Below, piece after piece: positions 55,383 through 64,000 of a stretch of DNA of 64,000 bases; within the stretch, counting starts at the first letter, position 1; the number at the start of each line of letters is the position of its first letter. The stretch is from Anthoceros angustus. Taxonomy: Eukaryota; Streptophyta; Anthocerotopsida; Anthocerotales; Anthocerotaceae. The stretch covers positions 62,001 through 126,000 of the forward strand of contig VJWM01000117.1 of NCBI GenBank assembly GCA_010909165.1. The letters are read 5' to 3'. A program made the position numbers and the translations under genes. The notes under the pieces are model-generated. The model did not search any database and had not been told where the DNA came from. It worked only from the letters and a program-made list of their open reading frames with translations.

Positions 55383-56385
55383 CTAATAGCTCCAGTCTCC
55401 GGCCTCAAGCTCCTTCCGTATCTTCTTCTCAGCTTCAGGATGCTCAGCCATGTACTCATCGACAGTTTGTGTCCTCAAATTTTCCTGCGCACACAATGCG
55501 GTTCATGAAGTTTCACGAAGAGAGACATCATAGAGCAAAATCATGTAACAAAACACATACCACCGTGAAACAACTCATCCCCTGATGGATAGTGCATACC
55601 AGCATAAACAGAAGCTAACATGCACAAACGGCCCGGCAAGACTTCCGAGGATGTCTATGCCCTAACCTTATACTTGCGAATGTCTTCAAGCTCAGCTTCA
55701 ATCTTCACCAAAGCCTGCTTCGAGCGCTCTTCAGATGCCGTTGCTTTAGCCACCTGCAACATTATATCAAAAGAAAACACTCATGACTCACAGCCCCGTG
55801 GCTTGTTTCCTACCATGCTCCCCAAGGCAGTCCTGGAATGCAAGCCAACCAGTCCCTACCAGCTCAAGATGCTTCTTCTGGTACTCAGGTGTGTAGGTAT
55901 CTTCATAATCAGGGACTTTGAGTGCTGCACGAACATAGGAATGAGATGAACTTGCACAGCCAGGGCTGCCCTAGGACTCAAGAGCCTCAGCAACCACTCA
56001 TGGATTGCAGATGCCGACTCACATTCATGTGACTTCTGGAAGATGTTGACGATGTTCGGACTCAACCTCTGCTTGTAGTAGTCCCAGTTTATAGCTGTCG
56101 GTTTCTGTCAAAACACCACTCAACACATCACCAAACCCAGCTCAACCGGACGGAGCCGAGCCCCAGGGGTTTCTCCGGAATCCACGAAACCAGGAGAAGC
56201 GTGGCACATTAGGTCAGGCTTGGGCTTACCAGATTCAGCTTGGTCTCCAGCGTGTAGGAAACATCGTCGTAGGCGAGGCGGAGCTTGGCAAGCTCGCGTC
56301 TGCCCTCCTCGGACAACACCACCTTGTTGAGAAAATCCCAGTCGATGGCACGCCCGACCTTGGTCACCACATTCTTGCCGCTCAT
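55383..56385 (-). CDS. ATPQ: Mitochondrial ATP synthase subunit d, five exons, 163 aa
   Basis: Exons (minus) are 56385-56230, 56104-56023, 55924-55860, 55753-55667 and 55484-55383; all introns are GT-AG and the phases join without a stop. The product begins MSGKNVVTKVGRAIDWDFLN, then AINWDYYKQRLSPNIV and VPDYEDTYTPEYQKKHLEL. A charged coiled coil (EERSKQALVKIEAELEDIRK) follows, then TVDEYMAEHPEAEKKIRKEL and the ending GDWSY. Plant subunit d has the same blocks and length (about 168 residues). It is part of the peripheral stalk of mitochondrial F1Fo ATP synthase. The first intron-exon layout is deduced by hand, so borders could shift by a codon. Confidence 0.9.
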
Positions 56386-56836
56386 CCTGACGACCGGCTG
56401 GTCGCTCCCACCAACTGCCTCGCGGGCCGCAGCTGGACGCACTCGCTCGCAGATCTGTTACGCCTCCTTCGCTCCGTCCCAAGTTCAGGCCTTTGCCTTG
56501 ACGAATATGCACACCGAGTCCGCGAAACTTGCTATTGCCGGTTGCTGCCTGCCTCGGACCTATGGTCGGTAGTTAATTACATGCGTACATACGTGGTTGA
56601 ATGAGATGTAGGTATTTATACCCTGGAGAAGAAGAAAAGTCTATCATAGTCGACGCGGATGGAATGGGACTCGTATCATCATAATTCCTCGAATCGCTCG
56701 GCCCTGACGCTGGCGATGTTTCATTCAAGTTTCTGGCCTATGGTAGGATAGAGGCCCACCCTGGTGGTAATGGGTGAGAATTAGGGTTTGATTCCGGAAA
56801 AGGGAGCATGAGAAAGGGCTACCACATCCAAGGAAG

Positions 56837-57037
56837 AAGAAGAATGAAGAATTTTATTCAAGTCCACTAAGGACGGATTTCCGTGATGGGACTTGGTACT
56901 TAACAACTTGTATCATTGTGTGCCTAAGGGCATCCACTCCCTTTAAGCATCCCATCTAAGTACCGATCTAAGCTCAGGATGCTTAATCACGGCGTGCAAA
57001 TTTTTCTTTTTCACAGAATTCCGAGACTTTATAGATT
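56837..57037 (+). mobile_element. About 200-bp insertion in the 18S relic, related to the 63.7-kb repeat
   Basis: It interrupts the 18S sequence between ccaaggaag and gcaggcgcgc. Its first 150 bases match, inverted, the repeat at 63685-63985 (shared attttattcaagtcc, ggacttggtacttaacaac, cccatctaagtaccgat). A short shared core also occurs at 30525-30555. The type of element is unknown; no clean target duplication was found. Confidence 0.75.
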
Positions 57038-57132
57038 GCAGGCGCGCAAATTATCCAATCCCAACACGGGGTAATAGTGACAATAAATAACAATACTGTA
57101 CTTTTAGAAGTCGATACAATCTAAATCCCTTA

Positions 57133-57777
57133 ACCCCATAAGGCCGGCTGCCTTTTTGCCCCATTTTTAGCTTTTTTGCTGTTATTATGAATTATTAATT
57201 ACAGGAAAATCTTACCGCAATGTTCTCAATACCAAAATTACCGTGATGACCTCCTCTTTCCAACCATATGTTCAGACAAAAGCACCACCCCCTCAATGAA
57301 CATGCACAAATTTCCATAGCCATTTCGATCCACCTTGGGCACGAGCGTGAGGTGAGCATCTTTCTTTGCCTACCAATGTGTACATACTTTCTCGTTGAGC
57401 AAACTACACTACCAGATTCCCCACATTCAGAATAACAAGCTCGAAAAATTTGGGATGAATCCGAGTTTTTTCATTGACCAAAACAATTTTGAACAATCAA
57501 ATCCAAATGGGAGCGAAAGAGCACGGCCGGGGGTGGAGCGCGGAACGGCTTGGGCATTGTTAACATAGTTGAGCAGCATCTTCCAAGAATCTTTTGATCT
57601 TTGCATCATAGAGGGCGAAGATGGTGTCTGTTTTTTTCGAGGAAAAATGTGGCAGGTGGAAGAGGACCCGGCAATGCTCTGCTTCAAAGTCTCAGATCCG
57701 AAATCCGAGCACAAATAAATCCAGGACTCAAAACGAGGCTCTCATGACTCGGAATGAGTCGCTCCGGCCTTCTGGGG
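57133..57777. mobile_element. 645-bp MITE-like insertion in the 18S relic
   Basis: The ends are accccataaggccgg and (inverted) accccagaaggccgg apart from one base at the right edge, a 14-15-bp terminal inverted repeat with one mismatch. TTA borders both sides (57130-57132 and 57778-57780). The 18S text runs from ...ccctta to gcgagatcc across it. TTA and short inverted ends suggest a PIF/Harbinger-type MITE; TA (mariner-type) is the alternative reading. The interior has no transposase. Confidence 0.8.
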
Positions 57778-58162
57778 TTAGCGAGATCCATTGGAGGGCA
57801 AGTTTGGTGCCAGCAGTAGCGGTAACTCTAGCTATATTTAAGTTGTTATAGTTAAAAAGCTCGTAGTTGGATCTTGGGGTAGGGTGACTGGTCCGCCTTC
57901 TTTGGTGTGCATTGGTGACCTCATCCTTTTGGTCTAGGATGTGCTCCTGGACTTAGCTACATGGGACGTGGATTCGACGATGTTCCTTTGAAAAAATTAG
58001 AGTGCTCGAAGCAAGCCTCATGCTCTAAATGCATTAGCATGAAATAATGGGATAGGACTCCGGTCCTATTATGTTAGTCTTCGGGATCGGAGAAATAAGA
58101 AAGCACATGCGAAGGATGTTTTCATTAATCAAGAAAAAAAATTGAGGGCTCGAAGACGATCA

Positions 58163-59494
58163 GTTGGAACGTGCTAAAGGAAGATGGAATGGCTCTCAAA
58201 TTGGACATGTTTCAACTCGAAAATCTCAAGCGCTATGCTCGGAAGGTCAGTAATGCAGTAGAGGAAGCAATTTGCAAGTGTTTCTAGCCTGGCATCAATA
58301 TGGATTGATGTCTTCATCAAACACAAGGCATGCATTGTGGGATACAGTCTTCTACAACCCTTGCGACATTTTGATGCAAGCAGTAAGTATTGGGGATGAA
58401 ATAATACACACTCGTATCGCAGGTAGAAGCAGCGATGCACTCATCGCAAGTAGCAAGACTCATCTGTCACTTTTGGTCTATGGAAAAGAAGTTGTTGTAT
58501 TTGAAAAAGATTTAGGACCAACAAGCGATTAGGTACAGCAACTTTGTAAGAAACTTGGGGCTTCATGAATCCTACTTACTTCTCAGATATGACGAACATG
58601 ATTTGTGTGGCCACAAACAATACTCATTTCCAAGTTTTGGCTGTAGATGGATGTAGAAAGACTTCTCTCGTGAAGAGTCTACGAGTCGAGGTCGGGTTCT
58701 TATCTTCCATTACGCAATCAGTCTCCATCAACTTCTTGTGCCTTGCATTGTCATGGGCTCCCAAGTTTGTGGATACTTCAAGGACAGTGCACCTTGAGAA
58801 AAATAGTCATGCGTATGGGCCTTTCGGGAACATAACGAGGACTATCCAAGTTTTGCCTTGTGTTGGTGTGAATAAAGAATAAATGAAGGCAACTAGATGT
58901 CTAGGCATAGCTTGATTGTGTGATAGGTATAGCAAAGTAATACCATGCTGTTCAATTTAGTGGTCCTGAAGTCGTGAAATACCGCATCGAGTACGGGTTG
59001 ACAATTGCGTAGGCTTGTATTTATCAATTTGCAGACAACGGCGTATATTCGACTGCTTTCAGGAAAGCGTGTGACATGATAGGGACGGTGAAGCAAGGGT
59101 AACAAGTACCGCCATGCCGGGCTGGCAACCATATCATATTAGCAGAACAAGTGACTCAATAAGGAGATATAGCTTAGTTGGTTAGAGCAGTCGGCACCCA
59201 GCTTGATAGACACCAGTTCAAGGTTTGGTTACCTTCAAATTTGGTTACACCAATCTAATCCTAGTTACATTCTCATTCGCTTTACCTCCTACTATCTACT
59301 CGAACAATGCACAAGTTGAAACCATGCATTTTTCGAGCTCTTGAGGCTCTCTTGTTTTCATGACATTTGCTTGCGATTTAAACTTCTCTTGTTTTGTTGA
59401 AAAATGCTTGGGATTTAGACTTCGCTATCTCAAGGCTATCTCAGGGTCATTCCCCCAATCTTATAATAAATATTAGCTTTTGAATCTTGAAGGA
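58163..59494. other. Gap between rDNA relics; no gene recognised
   Basis: This is where the rest of 18S, the spacers and 5.8S would lie in an intact unit, but I could not find 5.8S motifs. Frames at 58272-58532 and 58565-58882 are open without known motifs. A tRNA-like motif at 59160 is listed separately. Confidence 0.5.
59160..59232 (+). other. tRNA-like motif, possible SINE head
   Basis: The segment starts aaggagatatagcttagttgg with ttagagca, a good D-arm and A box, and has cagttcaaggtttgg as a weak B box at the right distance. The anticodon and acceptor stems do not close. It may be a dead tRNA (Ala/Ile-like at its 5' half) or a SINE head. Confidence 0.45.
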
Positions 59495-59895
59495 GGAGGC
59501 AATTGACGCTAGGTTAAGTCCGAGGTCGATGTGAGGAGGATCCAATGCATATCTCAGTGGTAGTAACAAATATTCAAATGAGAACTTTGAAGAATGAAGT
59601 AGAGAAAGGTTCCATGTCAACAATAATTGGACATAGGTTAATCGTTCCTAAAAGATTGGGCAATACTGTATAAAGGCATAATGGGCACCGCATATCGCAA
59701 GGGCTTCAGGTTAATATTCCCGAACTGGGATGTGGCAGTGGACGGTAACGTGGCTGAATCTAGAGATGCTGGTGGGCCCCGGGAAGAGTTCTCTTTTCTT
59801 TTTAACAGCCTGTCTACCCTGAAATCGTATTCACCTGAAGATAGGATTCAGCAGCTGGTAAAGTACCACATGTCTTTCTACCGTGCTACCCATCC
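59495..59895 (+). pseudogene. Nuclear 26S rRNA relic
   Basis: Blocks gtggtagtaacaaatattca, aatgagaactttgaag, aaaggttccatgt, ggttaatattcccgaactgg, gggaagagtt-tcttttct and aacagcctgtctaccctg follow in the order and orientation of plant 26S rRNA (central part). Many substitutions make it a pseudogene. It is in the same orientation as the 18S relic 1.3 kb upstream, so both may descend from one rDNA unit. Confidence 0.92.
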
Positions 59896-60949
59896 CAACA
59901 TAGCAACCCCTTGCTACCTATCCCCAATAGAGTGACCCCTTGCTACCCATCCTCTGTTGATTCGTCCGGATGACTCTTAATTGTAGAGTTCCAATGAACT
60001 CATGTATGGAGATTACTTCTTCAAGGGTAATGCTTGAGTAATGTTGACAACATCATGCTTGAGCAGGCTCGCTCTCTCTGCACCGCTCCACCTATTCGCT
60101 CTCTCTGAACCTAGAGCGGGCGGGCGGGAGAGGGAGCGGGGGAGCAGTTGTGCAGCGGGCGTGGCGGGAGTGAGGGAGCGGCGGGCGGGCGGTGGGCACG
60201 AAGCGGGCGGCGGAAGGAACATGGTCCGACCAGCGAGGTGCCGATCATCCGGCGCGGAGGACCGGCGCGGCGGGAGGTGACCGGCTCGGCGCGGCGGAGT
60301 GGACGCTGCGGCGGGAGCGTGCGCGGGCGGGAGCGGACGGCAGACCGGGCGTGAGCGGGAGCAGGAGCGAGCGGGCGCTGGGCGCGCAGTGGGGCGCGGA
60401 GCGCGCCGTGCCCGGATCGCGACGAGCGGGCGGCTGCGCGGAGGTGGCGCAGTGCAGGAGCGGGCGCAGCGCGGAGTGGTGCAGAGGCGCGTGCGGTGGT
60501 AGGGGCGCGTTGCGGTGCGGCGCGTGTATGTACGGAGCGTGGCGGTGCGACGAGGTGCGGAAGTGGGCGGCCGTGCAGCCTTCCGTGGCGAGGCGGGCTC
60601 GGGCAGGTCCACTGCCAAGGGCCGGGCTGTCCGGACGAAGGTGGCCGCTTCATGGAGGTAGGGTGCGGAGGTAGGGTGGGCGGGTGGTGAGTCAGGAGGA
60701 CGGCAGGGGGCCACCCAGTTGCAGGCGGGGCCCGGCCGCGGCTGCGGCCCGGCCCGATGCGCCGCCGGGTATGCCACCGGTGCGTGTGTTTTTCTGCAGG
60801 TGTGGGAATTTATTTTTCCCGATTTTATTGAGTTTCTTTTGGTAGCTGGATTTCCCCTGTGTTTTGGTTATGAGTTCACGGGCACTAGTTTGGTGGCAGG
60901 TTCTGAGGTTGCGCCCTCTAGGCAAGGCTCTTTGGTCGGGTTTTGGGGT
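59896..60949. other. Very GC-rich block (60.1-60.77 kb) before the LINE
   Basis: From about 60110 to 60770 the plus strand is dominated by G and C with runs such as gggcgggcggg and ggagcgggggagc, unlike any neighbour. Frames are open on both strands (254 codons on minus) only because stops are rare in such sequence. It could be LINE leader, rDNA spacer or an island promoter; nothing decides. Confidence 0.6.
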
Positions 60950-63190
60950 TCGCCATAAGGAGCTCACCTCCAGTATGTCCGGTAAAGGTGTCGTTTTGTC
61001 CCTGGCCCCTCGATACCCTCGGCCTGTCACCTGGCCTTTGCGGCTCTTTAGTACCCTACCCAATGGGGCGGTCTACACCTTCTATTACTGTCAAGGACTC
61101 TCCGTGTCCTGTCTGTGCTCAACTCTGCTACAATGTTAAGGGGGTGAAAACCCACATTGGGCATACAAACTTCGGTCGTTGAGTTGCTTGGCGGCGGTGA
61201 ATATGCTCGTCGTGGTCTTCAACCCCTCCCCCTGGCCCCCGCTTTTGAAGAGACCATTGTTGCCCTCCGTGCCCTCCATCCAGCATCTAACGATGCAATC
61301 CCCATATCGGACTATGTCCTGGAGGATCCTTCTCCCTGATGGGGCGCCTGCTCGCACTCTCACGACCCCACGCCTTTTTAGCCGGGTTGTCGAATGGTGT
61401 TTGAACACCAGGACCTTTTTCTCCCGAAGATCCATCTAGTGGCTTCCTGTAGCTCTTTTCTCGTCACGGTGGCTGGGTGAGACGCCCACCGATTTCCCAT
61501 GTTCTTGCAGCCTAGTAGGCTTGTCGCTATGGACAAGCGCCTGGGCGTGCGCCCACTCGTCGGGTTTCATGCCACTCACCAAGACTATTGCCCTTAGTGC
61601 CGCCTCTTCTCCATCAAAGACCTCAACCCCTTCAATTTGGCATTGCCACACCGGGGTGGAGTCCGTGGTGCTTGGAGTGAAGGCATGCCTTGATACCCAC
61701 CCGAGTGGTGGTCTTACAGTTGATGTCGAGAACGCTTCAATACCATCTCTAGGAGCGCCATCTTCGAGGAGCTTAGGGATGTCAAGGGCATCCCGGGAGC
61801 CTTATACCTTTTGTCCGGTGTTTTCTACGGAGGTCCTCCAACCTCTACTACCAAAGACAAGAACGCTCTTCGTGGGATTTGCCTCTGCCTTGAATCGGCC
61901 ATGGTGCAAGGCGACCCCGGGCGGTGCTCTTCGCCATTGCTCACTATAGGGCCCTATCTAGGCCGCCTTCTCGCCAAGACCGTTCTTCCCTTCACTGCAT
62001 TTACTCACATCCCTGCCTGGGACAAAGTTAAGGAGGCCTTTGAGCTCTTCTCTCATGAGCTTTGGTGGGCTTGAAGGTCAAGCCGCCCAAGGCTGCCGTC
62101 TCCGCTGGGGATTCTACCTACTTTGCGCCTCAGAGATTGCCCGCCTGGGATCATGGATTCTAGGGGTCCTCTTCGTTCCCCGACTTCACCTGGAGCTGAC
62201 CAGTTTCGCAGAGACCTCTCCCATGTCGAGGACCTCCTTTGCCGGAGGATGTGTGGCCTTTGGAATTCTTTCCTCCTGCTTTGCTAGGCGCCCGTTACCT
62301 CATCCAGACACGCCTCCGCCCCGACACTTTTGTCTCCTCTGCGGTTTGATAGGAAGATTATGGATACTTTGGGACATCCCGGGCCTGGGGCTTTTGAGTG
62401 CCCTATGGGCGATCCGCTCACGGCCTCTACTGCAATTTGAGGCACGTTCCGCTCACTGGAGGTCTCTTCCCGGCTGGGCTTCCGGCGCTGGGCCCTCTCC
62501 ATCCTCCATGACAGCCCTTTCCGAGGATCTCGATCGTGTGGAGGAGGAACCTTCTCCAAACATCCTTGAGGCAAGCTAGGACATGTTATCGTGGATGCTC
62601 AAGGACTTCCTCCTTTCTACATTTATTACTCGATGGTTTCAGGGGTTGCAGCATCTCGCCGAGAAGCACCGCCAGCTTTCCACCCGCCTCCAGACCCTCC
62701 ATCCCTGTGTCCACAAGAGCGCTGGCCCGCTCTTGTTCTCGAAGGGCAGTGCTATTGGCCCGCCCCATGCATACGGGTTTTCACATCGCACCAACCACCT
62801 TCACCATCGCGATGCGATTCCATCTGGCCTCGCCCACCGTGGCTTCTTCGCCCTTACTTGAAAGCGGCTCGCCTCGATGATTATGGTACACCTTGCGTTG
62901 TCCCAGGGGTCATCGCACTCACGACGCCATCCGCGATGTCATGTTCGCCATCGCCGCGAAAGCGGCTACATGGCCCGGAGGGAGCGGATGTATACCTCGC
63001 ATGTGTCGCTCAATCGTGGCGACTCGTCCGTGGCGCACTGTGTTTCGTGGCGTATGTGGTGGTTACCGATCCTACACGAGACACCATCTCCGCCAGTCAT
63101 CACTAACCTGTCCAGTCGTCACGAGCAGCGCTCAAGGTCCGCAATATAGTGTGATGCAAGTGGCCACCTCTTTATTCCGCTTGCACTAGA
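60950..63190 (+). pseudogene. LINE with zinc finger, reverse transcriptase and restriction-like endonuclease (copy 2)
   Basis: Near the start CPVCAQLCYNVKGVKTHIGH (from 61105) is a C-X2-C-X12-H-X2-H finger. RT signatures follow in shifting frames: RPLVGFHA (about 61550), VDVENA then NTISRSAIFEELRDVKG (61719-61780), LLSGVFYG, and MVQGDP (61902-61917, the Q-G-D-P block). The YADD box has been lost around 62000. The thumb region gives AFGILSSCFARRPSYL (about 62250). The C-terminal part has HDAIRDVMFAIAAKSG (62925) and ADVYLACVAQ, then VAYVVVTDPTRDTISASHH (about 63045-63104). Finger, RT and endonuclease in this order recall R2-type elements. The copy has many indels and stops. Confidence 0.75.
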
Positions 63191-63684
63191 ACGATAATGG
63201 TCGAGGACTTTGACAAATTTGTCAAGTCCTCGTGCCAAAGCTTACCATGCACGTAGACACTGCGGGCTATCCTCTCGTGATTACAAAGATACTTCCGAAC
63301 GGGTTTCAATTGCCCTTCAACGCGCCTAACTATGATCCTCCACAAGGCGGCGAGGGTGACGATCTTCCTCTACCTCCATGGTTTGCAGCCGCTTATTCTT
63401 CCCGTGACATGACATTGTGGGTGTGAGGTGACTTTAGGTAGGAGCTTAGTTGCTCCTCTCCACCTCGACCCCCTAGTCCCCTTTGGTTGTCCCCTCCTGG
63501 ATGGGCTTTCCCCATCAGTTTTTTCACCTCAATAAAAACCTTTCTTCTTCAAGGGAGGACAATATCAATATTATGACTATCTTTTATTGAAATTCCCAAT
63601 TTTTCTGAAGTGGAAATGCTATTCCGAAGTGAGAATGCCAGGAGCCATCATTGTGTGTCCAAATGGCTTAGGCCAAATGGACAC
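63191..63684 (+). other. LINE 3' flank; one short unrecognised open frame
   Basis: An open frame at 63232-63426 (64 codons, FQLPFNAPNYDPPQGGEGDD) has no known motif. It might be the LINE's own tail. The rest appears non-coding. Confidence 0.35.
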
Positions 63685-63985
63685 ACATTTATAAGAACGT
63701 CGTTATTAAATATTAAACATCCTGCACTTGGATCGGTACTTAGATGGGGTGCCTAAAGGGAATGGACGCCCTTGGTGCAAGTAGCTTAGGCAGACTATGG
63801 TACAAGTTTTTAAGTACCAAGTCCCATGGATGTCCTTGTGCAAGTAGCTTAGGCATACCATGGTACAAGTTGTTAATGCAAGTAGCTTAGGCATACCACG
63901 GTACAAGTTGTTAAGTACCAAGTCCATGATGGAAATTCGTCCTTATTGGACTTAAATAAAATTCATTCTTCTTCTTTATCACCGG
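63685..63985 (-). repeat. Dispersed repeat, inverse to the insertion at 56.84 kb, with internal triplication
   Basis: On the plus strand gcaagtagcttaggca(t/g)ac(c/t) followed by a-ggtacaagtt-ttaa occurs three times (about 63778, 63839 and 63877). The outer parts match 56837-56990 in inverse orientation. The 56.84-kb copy has no triplication. Confidence 0.85.
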
Positions 63986-64000
63986 GATGTCACGCGCGAT

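Larger units (their letters stand above)
56679..58162 (+). pseudogene. Nuclear 18S rRNA relic, split by two insertions
   Basis: Three blocks align in order with plant 18S rRNA. Block 56679-56836 ends gctaccacatccaaggaag; block 57038-57132 has gcaggcgcgcaaattatcc, gtgacaataaataacaatac and caatctaaatccctta; block 57781-58162 has gatccattggagggcaag, aaaaagctcgtagttggatc, ttcgggatcggag and gatgttttcattaatcaaga. Many substitutions and deletions (part of the 530-loop region, and most of the stretch after the 'cggag' motif) show it is dead. It covers roughly the middle of the 5' half of the gene. Confidence 0.93.

Noticed and set aside
56679-58162. Working 18S rRNA gene
   Set aside because: It covers only part of the gene, with two insertions, deletions and many changes in universally conserved bases.
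59160-59232. Functional tRNA gene
   Set aside because: A and B boxes are present, but acceptor and anticodon stems do not pair.
60013-60777. 254-codon open frame on the minus strand, rich in P, R, A and T
   Set aside because: It lies wholly in the GC-extreme block where stop codons are rare; several other frames are open on both strands, and there is no motif.

Overview
This window looks like nuclear DNA of a land plant. It holds spliced GT-AG genes for plant families: an RSZ-type SR splicing factor, a hydroxycinnamoyl transferase of the HCT type, a PLS-class PPR protein, SKP1-like proteins, a Ycf20-like plastid protein and mitochondrial ATP synthase subunit d. The style of the PPR protein and the mix of transposons (early-branching LINE, SWIM-finger MULE, PIF/Harbinger, rve-type integrase) suggest a seed-free plant such as a fern, lycophyte or bryophyte. 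That placement is inference; the species cannot be fixed from sequence alone.

Layout. 1-7.8 kb: decayed Ty3/gypsy gag-protease (minus strand), an 18/20-bp minisatellite, unidentified GC-rich sequence, and the 3' end of a LINE with a restriction-like endonuclease domain. 8.4-14.5 kb: a tRNA-Asp relic, two SKP1-like genes (minus), a 1217-bp tandem duplication that copies promoter plus exon 1 of the first SKP1, and a broken TLD-domain gene. 15-19.5 kb: an intact 1118-codon PPR gene (minus) flanked by PPR fragments. 19.7-21.2 kb: satellites and a near-perfect 150-bp foldback. 21.6-24.8 kb: RSZ splicing factor and Ycf20-like gene (both plus). 25-29 kb: tRNA-like tandem repeats, local duplications and a truncated Copia RT.

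29-41 kb: a PIF/Harbinger element (Myb/trihelix-like ORF1 on plus, DDE transposase on minus) split by a Copia element with identical 145-bp outer LTRs, a tRNA-Met PBS and a CCATA target duplication. A later ~2.1-kb tandem duplication covers the Copia 3' part, its 3' LTR and the adjoining transposase. 42-43.5 kb: a two-exon HCT-type acyltransferase. 44.8-45.85 kb: a broken rve-type integrase gene that still shows two introns. 46.6-46.8 kb: three consecutive hairpins. 49.8-53.8 kb: a structurally complete MULE with ~230-bp terminal inverted repeats and an 8-bp target duplication. 53.9-56.4 kb: a secreted alpha/beta-hydrolase (plus) converging on the ATP synthase d gene (minus).

56.7-63.2 kb: relics of 18S and 26S nuclear rDNA in the same orientation, the 18S part split by two small insertions, followed by a GC-rich block and a second LINE of the endonuclease type with an N-terminal zinc finger. 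The window ends in a repeat that is inverted relative to the insertion inside the 18S relic.

The likely working genes are SKP1-like A and B, PPR, RSZ, Ycf20-like, HCT, the hydrolase and ATP synthase d. They are unrelated housekeeping or organelle genes standing in transposon-rich DNA; no operon-like or clustered pathway is visible. The most interesting structures are the nested Harbinger/Copia duplication, the SKP1 exon-1 duplication, the intron-bearing integrase, and the rDNA relic next to an R2-like LINE.
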